DNA from: Osmia lignaria lignaria
Taxonomy: Eukaryota > Arthropoda > Insecta > Hymenoptera > Megachilidae
Length of the DNA: 64,000 nt
Reading direction: 5' to 3'
Assembly (NCBI RefSeq): GCF_051020975.1
Contig: NC_135038.1
Span: forward strand, 1,982,001-2,046,000
The position numbers and the translations under genes are program-made. The notes under the pieces were generated by a model that saw nothing but the letters and a program-made list of their open reading frames with translations, was not told the origin of the DNA and did not search any database. Shown here piece by piece: positions 13,601 through 25,647 of this stretch. Every line of letters starts with the position of its first letter. Within the stretch, counting starts at the first letter, position 1.

Positions 13601-16600
13601 GTTGATATTTCAATTTTCAATTGCTTATATCTCGAAACCGCAGATTGTGCTGATGTGGTGTCGCCGCGCTGGTTCATGACCACCGTCCGAACATAATGAA
13701 TAGCCAACACACTCGCAGTTCAGTCCGCGCTCTAATTGAACAGTAGTTTTCGTTAATAATTCAAAAATGAAGCCTTAACCAATATTTTGCCAAGGAAAAG
13801 TGGCTCAGAATCACCCTCCAAGGGATTCTCACTCTTTCCAAGACACCCTGTATATTAAATTTCAAGGTTTTAAAATTAAATTTTCAAATGTTTAACTTTT
13901 AGAATTTGAATTGGAAAATTTAAATATCAATTTCAAAATTTTTTAATTCAAATGTTACGATTTAAATATGTAGTTTTGTAGGTTCTAAAATTCAAATTTC
14001 AAGATTTCAAAATTCAAATTGTAAAGTTTCAGAATGTGAAATTCTAAAATCTAAGTTTCAATCTTTCAGGAATCTAAAATCCAAATTTGTATGTTTCAGA
14101 ATTGAAGTTCCAAAAAATGTTAATAATAAAATGAATATTAAATAAAATTTTCCTGAGTAAAATTGTTATGAGAAGAACCTACCACGCTCGTTACTATACA
14201 AACAGTAATGTATTACGACTAAATACACCAGGCCTGTCTAACCTACGGTCCGCGGGCCACTCGTGACTCCTTCCCCTACCACGCAGCTCGCGCTCGGCTC
14301 TCTCCACTCTTCCAGTTGGTTTCCCGACTCTTCCAATATTTGACGCGTACTGTTCGTTGTTGTTAAGTTGCCGTCCAATCAAATTCGTTGACCTACCTCC
14401 AGTCACACGTATTATGTTTATTAGCCGAGGCTCCTACATCCACAAATCTATCACGTGATGAACGTCGCTAAGGACAGACATTGAAACGCAATGAGATGAA
14501 GCGATAGCGAGCGACGATTCGGACGCATTGACGTAGACGTAGATTCGGGGTATACATTATTAAGAAAACAGGAGAGTTTTTACACTTTCCATAAATTTTG
14601 TATAATAACAACTGTTGCCAAGAACGAGTATTATAAAAAATCCATTAATATCCCAAAAAAATCGCATGTTTATATAGTTAAATGTATCTTCCGCAAATAC
14701 GGAAATTTTACGCCTATGCAATGTGACCGCTGACTTCTCAAGTTACGGGTTCCTGGAGGGGATTAGGTGGAGCGAACGCACAGTCCCCTTGTCCCTCTGT
14801 CGGATCAGTTTGTTGGTGCTCGGCAACTTACCAGAAACGAACAGTACCTATACCTAGTCACCGCTGCCCCACTACTGACACTACTGGATGGTGGAGAAAG
14901 TCTGAAGCGGTAAGAGTGGGAGCAGTGGCTCTTTCGCTTCTAGCAGTTAGACTGGCCTGAACTACACTAATATAATAATTAAATATCTGTGTATCACACA
15001 TTTACTTACTGTAACATTTAATGAATTAATAGTTGTACTAATATTTATTAAACAGTATTAAAATAATAATACCTCATGTCTTTTGTATACATGCTTTTTG
15101 CGTGCTTTTTCAATTCAGCATCAAGTTTAGCATCTACATCTGTCGATGGAAGTTCTCGCTCCTGTTGAAAGTTCAATTTATCTTTATTCAAAAATGGATT
15201 TTTCCAATTAGCACTCATTTCAGGACTAGAGTTTGATCTTCGTACTGGGTTTCGAGAACGACGTAAATCTATCAACAATATTTATATTTGAATATGCAAT
15301 TTTTAAATATCATGATATATATAATATGCTGTACCATCTTCGCCGTCTTCTAAACTTTCTAAGCTGTCGTGTGAGCTTTGTCTTGAAGGACTCGGTCGCA
15401 CTGGTGAACCAGGTATTGCAATTGGATCCGTAGACACAGAAGAAGTTATTACAGATTTCGTAAAAGTATTATAATCACTTCGTACTTGATCTTGATGGTT
15501 TTTATCTCCAGTATCCTATAAAATTTTCTAATAAATTCTTTTACATTTTCTTAATTACACATTTTAACATAGAATATGTTATTACGCTCGACTCCCCCAA
15601 TTTTGTGTTACGCTAAAGTATTCCCCGGTAAAATAACGAAAATGTGTGACGCTGCCAGAACAATAATGGCTCGAGCCGAACCTTTGAATGTCGCCAACCG
15701 TAGTGAAGGACAAAGAGCGAAAGAGAAAGAGAATTAAAGAGACCGAGAAAAACATATCGATGAGACAATATTAATTCAACAATAAAACCTTTTTATTTTT
15801 GCTAAATGTAATTGTACCAATGTAATTGTACTTTTGCCAATCTAATTGTAAAATTTTTCCGATTAAAATAAGACCAAAGATGATATAATTTGAATTATAT
15901 TTACTTATTTACATAAAACATAATATAAATAAATAAATAAATAAATAAATAAATATAATTCAAATTATGTCTTGTTTGATCTTGTTTTAATCAGAAAATC
16001 CTCACACACACCAGTAAAAATTTAATTGCAAAAAAAATAAAAGATAAAAAAAGAAATACATAGTTGCGGTAGTATTGTCTTGCCAATATGCCAGCTCGGA
16101 TCAGGTTACACGATTCGTCCGTAGACCTTCGTAGTTTTTTTATGGCAACAGAAGAATAATATAGTCCATGTTTACAATTTTAATCAACAATAAAACTGTG
16201 CCGTTTTATAAATGGACTTTTACCTCATCTCCAGAACATTCAGATGGAGATTCTTTCTGCTTTTGCATTAAATCCTCACTTGGTTTGTATAAAGCTACTA
16301 TGTCGTGTACAGGAAAGTCTGCATACGTTTCGAATTGCATAGAATTTTGAATTCTCATCACCCAAGACATATCACCCGTAGGTCTGCGTACATATATTTC
16401 AGCCCAACCTTGACACCAACAAGCACAAAGTACGTGCTCTTCTTGCTTTTCACTATTAAGTATTTGATCCAGTTTTGATGATTCAACTTGATCTTTATCC
16501 ATTTTTTCTGCAGAATAATCTTTTTTTGGTACATTTAGATCATCTGTCATTTTTCTAGATTCCTCTGTTGGAGAATTTGTATTTGCATTAGAAGTGCTGT

Positions 16601-19600
16601 GACCTCCGGAAGACTGTCTGGACAATTTATCTTCTTTCGTTACCTGTACATGTATGTGTGCAATTTTATCAAATCAATAATAAAATAAATAAAACTAAGA
16701 ACATGTATTCGTAATACCTCAGCACCAGATGCACGTCTTAAATTCAAGTGGGTTGTTTTTACCTGTTCAGGCGACTGAGAATTAGGTTTACATGCAATCC
16801 AACAATTATCACAAAGCCCTCCACGCATTGCTTTATTACTGCAACCACTAGTTGTTATAGTGATAAGTTTGTTACCAAGGAGCCATGTCATCGACTGGCC
16901 TTCTTTAAGAAGAAATTTTGCAGCTGGAAGTCTAAATAAAAGAGAATTCTGATGTATTCATATTTTCTGTAAATAATAAAAGAAGAACTAATAATAAATT
17001 TACCTTTTAGGCCGAGCCGAGTAAGTTGAAAATGTATACCGAGCCATGAGATCAATACAAGTTTCGGTAAGTTCAACATGGAAAGTCATTAAAGCTTCAT
17101 CAATTGGAGGTTTCAAATCTGAAACTTTACCATCACCTATCATACGATTAGCCATTATTGGCCTTTCTCTTCGGCCTCTACTACCCTATAAGTAAAAGTA
17201 AAACAGTAAATAATGCATTGAAACAAACATTCCTTTTTAACTTGTATATACCTGTTCTGTTAAACTTGAACTACGCTTTCTATTTGAGGAGTCTTCGTTC
17301 ATAAAATTAAAATCTGACTTCATTAAATGTCCTTCTTCGAAAGGAACTATTACATTAGCTTTTAAGCCCTAAATATAAAAATATTACTTTTAATTTTTAT
17401 TACTGTATTTTTGAAATTTGATTATATACATACTGTAGTAATAAATTTAACAAAGTCTCTTCGAAATGGTAAACGACATTTCAAAAACCATACAGCAATT
17501 ACATGATGTGCTAACGATACTGTGTAATGGTCGTACTTAAAAGGATTTGTATATGGTAGTAAAATTGCGAACACTGACATGTATTGATCTCCAATGAAAT
17601 TTGCGAAAACTTTTGGAAGCCTTGTAAGAGCTGCAATAAAAAGATAAATAAATACTGTTTATACTTAAATAACGCAAAAGTTTTTATACTTACTAGATAA
17701 AAATTCTAAAATTGGTATAGCTATGTGAACTGTTGCTGAAATTTTTGATAAATTTAAAAGAACTTCTGATAACAGTTTATTCATTGCATCGCGCATTTCT
17801 AAAATACAAGTTGTGAGACTAGTAACACATTGACTTGCACACTTTGCTTTTAAACCAACCTAAAATATAATAAGTTTTAAAAAAGTCTTTATAGTTGAAA
17901 CAATAAAAAATTAATTCTATTGTTTACCTCAAAACATTTTATTAAGCGTTGTTGTAAATTAGGTTCTAAATGTGCATGATACGAAGCTAATGATGCCAAT
18001 ACTGGAAAAACATGAACACGAAATTCAGAAAGAGTAAATTTTGGAGGGACATTATAAAGCGACTCTGGAAGCCTTAAACTTTTGTCACTGACCTATAAAA
18101 ATATGTTATAAGTCCATAATAAACATCTCAGAAGATAACGTATAAAATAAACATACCATTGAACAAAGCACTGCTGTAAAATCGATATCGTTTGTATGTC
18201 GTGATAATATTAATGCTCTGTTTTGCATTACTTGAGGTAATTCTTTTAATACAAGTTGCAAAATTTTCCAGTCTACAAGAACGCAACAGAATTAAACTTT
18301 AATTACTAATTTCTCTGTATGAATAATTCTTATTCTTTTCGGTATGAAAAGTAACTATAGTTATTTGAAACGCTCTTCAATTGTACTTTGTCATACCGAA
18401 ATGGTTATAATAATATTTAAAATAAACTACATATAAACCTTTTTCTGATTTAATACAGGAAATAACAGCTTTACATGCGTGTACCAGCGATATATGAGTA
18501 ATCTGACAAGACAAGTGCTGTAACGGAACCGGACTAGCTGGTGGAGGGCTAGTTCCACCACCTCCACTGTTCATTCGTTCAGTTGAATGTTCTAAAACTA
18601 AATATGGACTAAACTTTATTGCTAATCCATTTTCAGTGTCCAAAAATCCAAGATGATAAAGAGAGTTTGCTCTAATTTTTAAGAAACATTCAAAAATCTA
18701 AAATATAGAATTTTTTTAATAAGATACAGTGATATGAAATCTTAAAGATTATGTATTCCAGACTATTTATACATTACCAAGTAACGAACTGAAGAAGCAT
18801 CATGGAAAATGGACGGTTCTTTATAGTGTTGTTCTAAATGATTAACTAGAATCTTGTAAGCACGTATAGCATGACTTGATGGTAAACAATAAATTTTTGT
18901 TGTTAATATTTTTATTACACCAACTACTGCAGTCTTCACATCTTTAATGTCAACATCTTTTAAAATTGGAGTGTCAGAAGTGAAAGGTTTGTTAATCACC
19001 TTAAAAAATAATAAGTAATAATATGTGATATTAAAATTAATATACGTAACGTAATATGTATGTTTAATACCTTCTCAAGTATATCTAGAAGTTCTAAACA
19101 TCGTTTTGTATCACATTCAAGGCAAAGATCAACAATTAAATGTGCGACACTGTTACGTATTGTGATATCTGGATCCATATCAATATGTTGAAAATATGGC
19201 ACGATTATTTTTTCAATCAATTCATCTTCATACCTGAATCTGTATAAGAATATAAAATAAAAATTCATGAAAAATAAAATTCATTCATTCATTGTCTATA
19301 CCTATTAACTTCAATGACATTCGTTAAAACATCAAGAATTTTCATCCTGATGTTAGTACGTGTTTCAATTTTATAATAACGCTCTATTAAATTGGCTAAT
19401 CTAGATTGCCACTGATAATGAGTAGGTCCTATGGTATATGCTCGATATTCAATTAATTTTAAAACAGAAGCTTCCTAAAGAGAAGAAATATTTAAAATAA
19501 TTATAGTATTTAATTTGACATTATTGAAAAGGAAAATAAATAATTACAGGTCGTGTATCACTGCAACGTTCAACAAGCTCATAAAACCGTTGAACAGAGC

Positions 19601-21434
19601 CATTATAATGATTACTATCCAGTAAATTTTCAATACTGTTTATCGTTTCGTGCAAACTTACTGAAACTTGTCTGGTTGCAGGTTGATTACTAGTTTCTGA
19701 AAAACAAATATATATTCCTTGTAAGGCTCAAGAAGTGAGTCCACCGCAGTATAAAAATAATTTTAAGTGTTTATTTACCTGTATGAGTAATAACTTCTTT
19801 GATAATATCAAGGATAATATTCCATGTAGGATCCCATAATTCAGTACCATATTTATTTACTAATCTTTGTATTGATAATGTCACCTCATACATAACAACC
19901 GGATGATTACATTTTAAAGCCTTGCAAAATGAAATTTGTAATAAATAATATAAGTAATAAAAGAATCTTGATTACATCAAACTATTAATGAATTTTTACT
20001 ACCTACTTGGTAAAATGAAGGTAGTACAGATGTTGGTGTACACTCTAACTTTGGGATTCTATGTGTTCCCCAGAGACCCATATTTACATAAAACACTGCG
20101 CCCCGTAGTAAACGTACATCTTGTTGAAAACTTGGATCTTGTAACATACGACACATTGTATATAGTGCAGAATGACCCATGTGTGTACCTAATAGATTAC
20201 GCATTATCTGCAAGAAGTCATTTATATTTTTAATTAAATTAGACAATTAGAACATAGCTAATGTGTACAATTTATGAAATTTTATAACATACTTTCCAAC
20301 TTATTTGGCAATATGTTTCAACATTGACGCTTCCACACAATGCTATAATAAATGTTTGCAATGAATCAGATTGTAAATTACTGTAACAAACAATTGCATC
20401 TAAAGCTTCTAAACATCCGGAAACAACTTCGTTGCTATTACTATAGTAGCACAAATGGCAAATATATCTAAAAATATAAAAAGTAAAGTACTTTTTTTCT
20501 TATAAATATTATGTAATGATTATAATAAACAACAGAATATTTACCGAACAAAGCCTGATATAATGTCTTCATCGATGTAAGCTGAATTGAATTTAATGAC
20601 ATTAACTAGAAGTGACAAAAATTCAGCACTTCTTTTCCCATCTCCTGCAGTCACAACAGACATCCAATCTAATAAAAAAGGGCCTATTCTTTCTTCCAAA
20701 TGTAATATATCTTTTCCATTTTCTGTTAAACTTTGTAAAAGTTCCAATCTAAAATAACAGTACATCACTGATTAATGACACAATAATAATTATTAGGTAA
20801 TGTACTTTATAATACCTAGGTCCAATATCTTCAGGAATATTATGTTCTTTAATAACCATGAAAAATTTTATTCTCATAAGAGAAGACAACTTAGAATATT
20901 GTCCTTGAACAAGACACCGCAAAAAATTTAATGTCACATGTCTATGTTCACGAGGTACATCTTTGTCTAACAGATCTTGTACCAAATACCATAATCGTTC
21001 AGCAGCATTCTATTGAAAGATAAAAATAAAACACATTGCTATACATAAATTTATTATTAAGTACAACATACTTACATCTTCCCACTGCTGATTAAGAATT
21101 GGATCGCAAAGATCTTTAATAGCTTTAGTACGATAATGTACAGGACTTTCATGACTTATTTCTTTTTCAAGATCATGGGTTAATATAAAATCTTCACGAC
21201 TTTTATGGTTTCCTAAAGAAATGTATACGTTCTGTAAATTATTTATTAAACATACGTGATGCATAACTTTATAAACAACATACGTATTAAGTTATCATTA
21301 TATTCTATATACAAAACAATAAAATGAAAGTGAAAAATTAAATTTACAAACTTACCTTTATTGATACGAAAAAATTGTTTCAATTTATCATGTAATGTTT
21401 TGTTATCTTTATCTTTCGAGCTCATTTTCGACAT
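7621..21434 (-). CDS. gig: Tuberin (TSC2), GTPase-activating subunit of the TSC complex, 29 coding exons
   Basis: Exons in coding order: 21356-21434, 21076-21212, 20816-21009, 20545-20748, 20293-20467, 20007-20207, 19779-19920, 19548-19696, 19302-19474, 19071-19239, 18778-18999, 18439-18697, 18157-18272, 17928-18092, 17694-17859, 17434-17630, 17252-17368, 17004-17185, 16718-16931, 16224-16643, 15335-15515, 15073-15268, 10852-11035, 10613-10783, 8798-8973, 8376-8724, 8170-8310, 7938-8108, 7621-7830. Total 5,460 nt, 1819 aa (human 1807). With TSC1, tuberin is the GAP for Rheb and so restrains mTORC1. N-terminal helical blocks match tuberin throughout (RNLLGTHMGHSALY; LLRGAVF; TSVLPSFYQ; EASVLKLIEYRA). 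The GAP domain spans about residues 1530-1750 (YDTHKI-type YETHKIGVLYVG; GSLRYTEFL). The HIGNN segment supplies the catalytic Asn thumb (residue 1673 by my count; human N1643). Akt-type sites RKRSSS (946-951) and RDRGHT (Thr 1494) align with human S939 and T1462. Start: the ATG at 21434 has a good context; in-frame ATGs at 21455 and 21425 are alternatives. gig is the Drosophila symbol. Confidence 0.96.
9213..10362. repeat. 1.15-kb foldback element in TSC2 intron 24
   Basis: Begins AAAGAGCACCAAGGAAAATC and ends with its inverse. Arms of roughly 430 bp (9213-9640 and about 9935-10362) pair with scattered mismatches. The loop, on the minus strand at 9798-9925, encodes a very acidic tail ending in a stop (residues rich in D and E, ending VLEMS), which looks like the remnant of a transposase C terminus. 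No target duplication is clear. Confidence 0.8.
11120..11478. mobile_element. MITE with CAGGGTGTCC end in TSC2 intron 22
   Basis: About 95-bp inverted arms: left CAGGGTGTCCCAGCCCAAGT, right its inverse in slightly degraded form, with the inner ACTAGTAATGATAC matched in both arms. The left end is preceded by TA, typical of mariner-type MITEs. The right end is truncated against the next repeat. Confidence 0.7.
11479..11937. repeat. Repeat fragments in TSC2 intron 22, including a 210-bp hairpin
   Basis: 11480-11600 is a partial copy of the family whose complete member is 58831-59187 (shared GGCCAATCAGAGCGCG in one orientation). 11680-11893 is an inverted repeat around AAAAGCCGTGCCGCACAA and its inverse. 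The short overlapping frames on both strands here have no family resemblance. Confidence 0.5.
11938..12854. mobile_element. Long-TIR DNA element (GGCTGTAGTTC family), copy in TSC2 intron 22
   Basis: 917 bp between GGCTGTAGTTCCGAAT and the inverse of GGCTGTAGTTTCGAAT. The inner arms share CGAGATATTAATTAAAAACT and the following segment with the 29859-30557 member. At 12262-12300 there is a GC-rich hairpin (GGGGAGGGGC / GCCCCTCCCC). Non-autonomous; the target duplication is not clear in this copy. Confidence 0.65.
13067..13850. mobile_element. Composite of two CAGGGTG/CACCCTG MITEs in TSC2 intron 22
   Basis: Starts TA-CAGGGTGTTCCAG and ends CACCCTG-TA, but the two halves come from different inverted-repeat families. 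13067-13385 pairs with itself around GGCTACACGCCCC. 13390-13850 pairs around GAAAAACACTG and AGGATGATTGCTGA, the family of 58831-59187. The right end of the first and the left end of the second are missing at their junction (about 13386). Confidence 0.6.
14190..14960. repeat. Repeat A, copy in TSC2 intron 22
   Basis: Dispersed repeat with landmarks CATTGAAACGCAATGAGATG, GATAGCGAGCGACG, AACAACTGTTG and GGATTAGGTGGAGCGAACGC. Other copies are at 38580-38717 plus 44230-44620 (split by an insertion) and, inverted, at 48810-49130. The segment ACGTATTATGTTTATTAGCC (14408-14427) is the empty site for the element at 35966-36579, and CGCAATGAGATGAAG (about 14488) is an empty site for the 5.5-kb element at 38718. 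No protein resemblance. Confidence 0.75.
15585..16160. repeat. Repeat B in TSC2 intron 20, with an AAAT microsatellite
   Basis: Similar, in the same orientation, to 54417-54850 (shared GAGACAATATTAATT, AAAATAAGACCAAA, TTCAAATTATGTC). Within it, 15925-15953 is an uninterrupted run of about seven AAAT units. No coding potential. Confidence 0.6.
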
Positions 21435-22940
21435 TTTATTTTGAAAACTTAACATAAAACACTAGAAGACAGGGAAAAACAATTATGACGAGTGATAAAC
21501 ATATTAAACAAATTTAAATAAAAGAGTTCAATTAAACGTACTATGTAAAGAAACTGAACAAAACGATACCAAACACTATTTTGCTGTAATCCATGACAAT
21601 GAAAATGCATAAATATATAATAGGTATATGAGAGCATTAAAGATATTGATAGTTGTTGTTGCGCGATCTACCGGTAGTTTCCAAGATTCAAGATAGGGTT
21701 AGGTCAATAAAAGTCAGCCCTAGGGGCCGTATTCACAATCGCAACTTAAGCAAAGACTTAAGACGTTCTTGTCTGCGTTGTGTTATGTCAATGCTCATAA
21801 ATTAGGAGCTAAAATTCAAAAGATCGAGCGAGCGACCATATACAACAAACAAAGAATGGATTGTGAAACACTCAACGTGGGTGATCGGGCTGAGAGAAGA
21901 CTGGAAATCCGGAGAACGAAAGTCGCGTCACTTGAAAACTTTTCTATTATTTATTACGCGCCGTATCTAATTCGTTACTCTTAACGAAAATCATGTTTGG
22001 TTCTTGAAGTTGTCGAAGTCTCTTCGACATCCTGTTTATTCAAACACGGGTCATAAATTTAGCACGAGATTTTTTCATTTTCTGTCTTTCTCTGGGTCCT
22101 ACGCTCTCTTAGCACGTGTGCATGGAATCGTTCTCGTATCTTGGTGGAGCATCACCATTTCCACTAGCTTGAGGGTGGACCGAAGCCAGGGAGAGGGACC
22201 GCGTCCGAACAGAGATGGGCTCCTCCACCATTAGACCAGGGATGATCCTGAGGGAGGATTCAGCACTCAGCGAAGAGGGGATGCCAGCCGACATCGATCG
22301 AGGATCTTCACCGCCAAGCGCAGATCGATTCCAAGCTTCAAACCGCTTAGATACCTTTCATAATCATTCATTTCTTGAATAAAGCAGTTAGTACTTTATC
22401 AAAACCCTAAGGAGTTTGTTTTATTTTGCGCGCGGCAAGCAGAGTGTTTCAGCGCTCCACAGGCACCATACTCACGTTCCAGAAATCCCTGAAATTCCCT
22501 AGACCGCAAAGAGGACATGCAACACTACCAATTCCTGCCGAAGACAAGAAGGAGAGCAATATGAAATTACGAAGACAGGAATCAAAAGGCCATTATCGAC
22601 CACATCGGATAATCCACCACCTACACCCGTGAAACTAACCGATAGAATATTTAAATACCCAGACCCAAATCTAATCCCTAACAAAAGAAATGTCTAACAA
22701 AAAAAAAACGATCTATATCACCTTATCTCCCGCCGGCAAAATTAGAAGCAATGCTCGAACGGCATTTCTATGTTCTTTGGTAATTCCCGCGCTAAATGCG
22801 CGCTCTGATTGGCCAGTGTTTTTCGTTAATAACTCAAAAACAAAGCTTCAAACGACATTTTGGTAAAGGAAAATGTTGTTCAGGATCACCGCAACAACCC
22901 CCCATTTCCGGGAGTTACAGGAGTTACGAGACACCCTGTA
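21435..22940. other. TSC2 5' flank followed by repeat fragments
   Basis: 21435-21760 is the likely TSC2 leader and promoter; I see no confident TATA box or initiator. 21800-22140 is unclassified. 22140-22440 resembles an LTR end: it is related to 3270-3470, has AATAAA at 22378, and is followed by a GC-rich stretch. 22780-22940 is the right end of the 58831-59187 MITE family, ending CACCCTG-TA. No host gene is seen. Confidence 0.45.
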
Positions 22941-23846
22941 TGATGGTGCATTAATCTCGGAAAAAATTGAAGTTAAGCATAGGAGTAGTTTTAGAGATAC
23001 TGGAGGTCAAAGTGACTAAATTCTCACTACTCACAATATTGTCCTAGCACTGTATACACAAAAAAAAGGTCAATACTTCTTTGATAACAGTGGGGATTTT
23101 ACTAGAATTAGTCAAAATGATTTTCTGACTCCTTCATCTCTGTTGTTTAGTATGTTAAGGGTTGTTTAATATTTAAAACTACCCTCAAAACAGTTTTTAT
23201 TGAATTTCTCGAAAACAAATGCAGATACGAAAGAATATTTTAGACAAAAGTTGTTTGTCTTAAAATTCTACATAAGAAAGGTCTTTTTTATTTTTTCGAT
23301 AGGACTAATCCTTTACTCGAAAATCGCAGCTGAAAAGATATAGTTTCTGAAAATAACATTGCAATATAAGCAGCGATTTTTTATATATGTATATGTATTT
23401 GATGTAGAGGAAAAATCAGATTTTCAACATAGCAACTGGCAACTCTTTATTTTAATCCTTTATATTTTTATAGAATCAGATATGATTTTCGCAATTTCTG
23501 ACTAAAGGATTAGTTCTATCTATTCTAGTATATAGTGACAAAAAATATAATAATCTAGAATTTTTTTTCGACATCAAATACATATATAAAAAAAATCAGT
23601 AGTTTTAAATATTACACAACCCTTAAAATACTAAACAACAGGGATGGATGAGTCAGAAAACCATTTTGATTAATTCTAGTAAAATTCCCACTGTTATCAA
23701 AGTATTATCAAAGGCCTTTTTTTGCGTATACAGTGCTTGGACAATATTGAAAATAGTGAGAATTTAGTCACTTTGACTTCGCGTATCTCCAAAACTACCC
23801 CTATGCTCAACTTCAATTTTTTCTGAGATTAATGTAGGTACCATCA
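22941..23846. repeat. 0.9-kb foldback element between TSC2 and YME1L
   Basis: Starts TGATGGTGCATTAATCTC and ends with the near inverse. The arms share TTGAAGTTAAGCATAGG, TCAAAGTGACTAAATTCTCA and TTTAGTATTTTAAGGGTTG-like runs in opposite orientation. The inner region is AT-rich and carries a second symmetric pair around ATACATATA. No coding potential. Confidence 0.75.
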
Positions 23847-23869
23847 TATAGAATTGATTGGCACATAGT

Positions 23870-24084
23870 TTAATTTGAAATTCGAGTGGGAAAACATGGG
23901 CGAAATTTGGGATGACTCTTTGTTGGAGAAGTGGAAAAGCTGCCGGTTCTATACGATGAACCTAATATTCTCTTTTCTGTTCCCTTTTTCACTACCATAT
24001 TTTCTTCGTCACTAGTCAGTACTTGACAAGATTTTACTTCCTTGCATGGTAGATCACACTTAACTGAAACAACTTTTGGTACTA
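23870..24084 (-). other. Unrecognised partial frame
   Basis: A minus-strand frame (VVPKVVSVKCDLPCKEVKSC and onward, with four Cys in the first 20 residues) ends at a stop at 23870 and is truncated by the pogo-like element that begins at 24085. I do not recognise it. It could be a fragment of a captured exon or of a repeat. It has no visible splice context. Confidence 0.2.
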
Positions 24085-24545
24085 CAGTAAAACCTGGATA
24101 AGTACAACCGAGATTGGGACCCAGTGGTTGCATTTATCCAAGCGAGGTGTCGAATCTCGGGTTACACGCGACGCCAGCCAAGCGTGAACGTAGAAAGAGA
24201 CAGACAGTGGAGAAAGAGAGAGAGGCCCAATGATCAAAGGGAAAAGCCAAAACGTATTGGTGTGACTAATACTAATTCAACTATAAACCTTTTCTAATTT
24301 TGACTTTTTTTTAATGAAACTTTTACCAGCGGATTGGTGATATTTTTCTTATTAAAATGATACCAAACACGATATAGTTTGAATTATAATTACTTGCTAA
24401 AATTGATGTTAAAAGTTGGCGAAAAGCAAGAGAGTCGAAACCAAAACCAGCCGAGGTGTCAGCTCTGTGTTTTCAAAGGTTTCATTTATCCAGGCGAGGT
24501 GTCGATTCTGGGCATTTAAATGTTGCATTTATCCAGGTTTTACTG
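24085..24545. mobile_element. pogo/Tigger-like non-autonomous element, 461 bp
   Basis: Flanked by TA on both sides. TIR CAGTAAAACCTGGATAA(A/G)T with the inverse at the right end. Internal sequence (GTGTGACTAATACTAATTCA, then AAAATGATACCAAACACGAT) is shared with 51060-51936 and with fragments at 30960-31180, 37320-37460, 49570-49700 and 52310-52450. Termini starting CAGT and TA insertion are typical of the pogo branch of Tc1/mariner. No transposase remains. Confidence 0.75.
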
Positions 24546-24648
24546 TATTGAGTAGCTGCGTGTGCGGAATCGACTCTCTAACCAGTACTTAAGTATTAGT
24601 TTGTGATTTCAGTCACCAACTAATTATGTTTCTGCTTAGTAGCTTCGT

Positions 24649-24795
24649 GTGCGGACGGCCTTAGAGGGTCTCGTCAAACAAATCCCTTCCCCTCCTATGA
24701 TCGTGGGCGACTTCAACAGCCATCACCATCTATGGGGATCACTTAGGACGGACAGCCCTGGAAAAACCATTGAAAAGTTACTTGAGGACAAATCT
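24649..24795 (+). pseudogene. Fragment of a non-LTR retrotransposon endonuclease domain
   Basis: The frame reads LEGLVKQIPSPPMIVGDFNS followed by HHHLWGSLRTD and SPGKTIEKLLED. This is the GDFNxHHxxWGS block of the apurinic-like endonuclease of Jockey/I-group elements, which contains the catalytic Asp and Asn. Only about 50 residues survive; the flanking frame is not retrotransposon-like. It is a dead fragment of unknown age. Confidence 0.7.
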
Positions 24796-24859
24796 TATAC
24801 TACTCAACACAGGAAGCTTAACACATTTCACTATCAATCCATAGTTCCGAAAAAAAAAG

Positions 24860-25647
24860 AATAGAATAGAATATGGAACTCGACCAGTAGATCCAAGATC
24901 CACAACGTCATCCAGAATTTCTACCAAAAAATGTCCACCTCTAACATGAGCAGGAAAAATAAGATAACTCTGACCGGACTCAGATCTGGACACAAAAATT
25001 AGTCACGAATACATATTAAAGAAAATCCAACCCACCGTTCTGTAACTGTAACTGCTGCCATCAAATACTTTCCATAAACCACATTCTTTACGAATGCCGA
25101 AGATTCTCGAAAGTCAAAAACAAAAATTCAGGCTTCACCCAACTCAGTATTGACTGAACAGAAACACCTTAAAGATACTTTCAGTTACTTAAAAGAAATT
25201 CGTTTATACTATGAAATCAAACGGCAGTAAGAAATGAAAATTATAAAAAATTACTAAATCTCTTCTGTCGCTAATGATTAAGTAGTCGAAGCGATATTAA
25301 ACACAGATACATATGTAAGCATAGAAACCGCGACCTGGAATATTCCCGAATCTTCAGGGATATCCCCACCACCGAAATAGACAATAGGCCTATATGTATA
25401 TGTAACGGTCCGAGGACTAGAGAGAGAATTAGATAGATTATGTCGTTGAAGATGACGGCGTGGTTCTGCGACTGGTGTGATACGATAAAACAAATTATAA
25501 TATTAAAACGCCCAAAGTTAATTAAGATTACGGTGAGATTATTTATTTTTCCTCGCCTACAGATACAAAAAAAGATTGATCTAAGGATTCTAAAATCATT
25601 GAAATTATTAATCTTGACAAAAATTATTTGTTGTGTAAGAAATTATG
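24860..25647. other. No recognisable feature
   Basis: Mixed-composition intergenic DNA. A minus-strand frame at 25278-25493 does not resemble a family I know. Confidence 0.4.
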
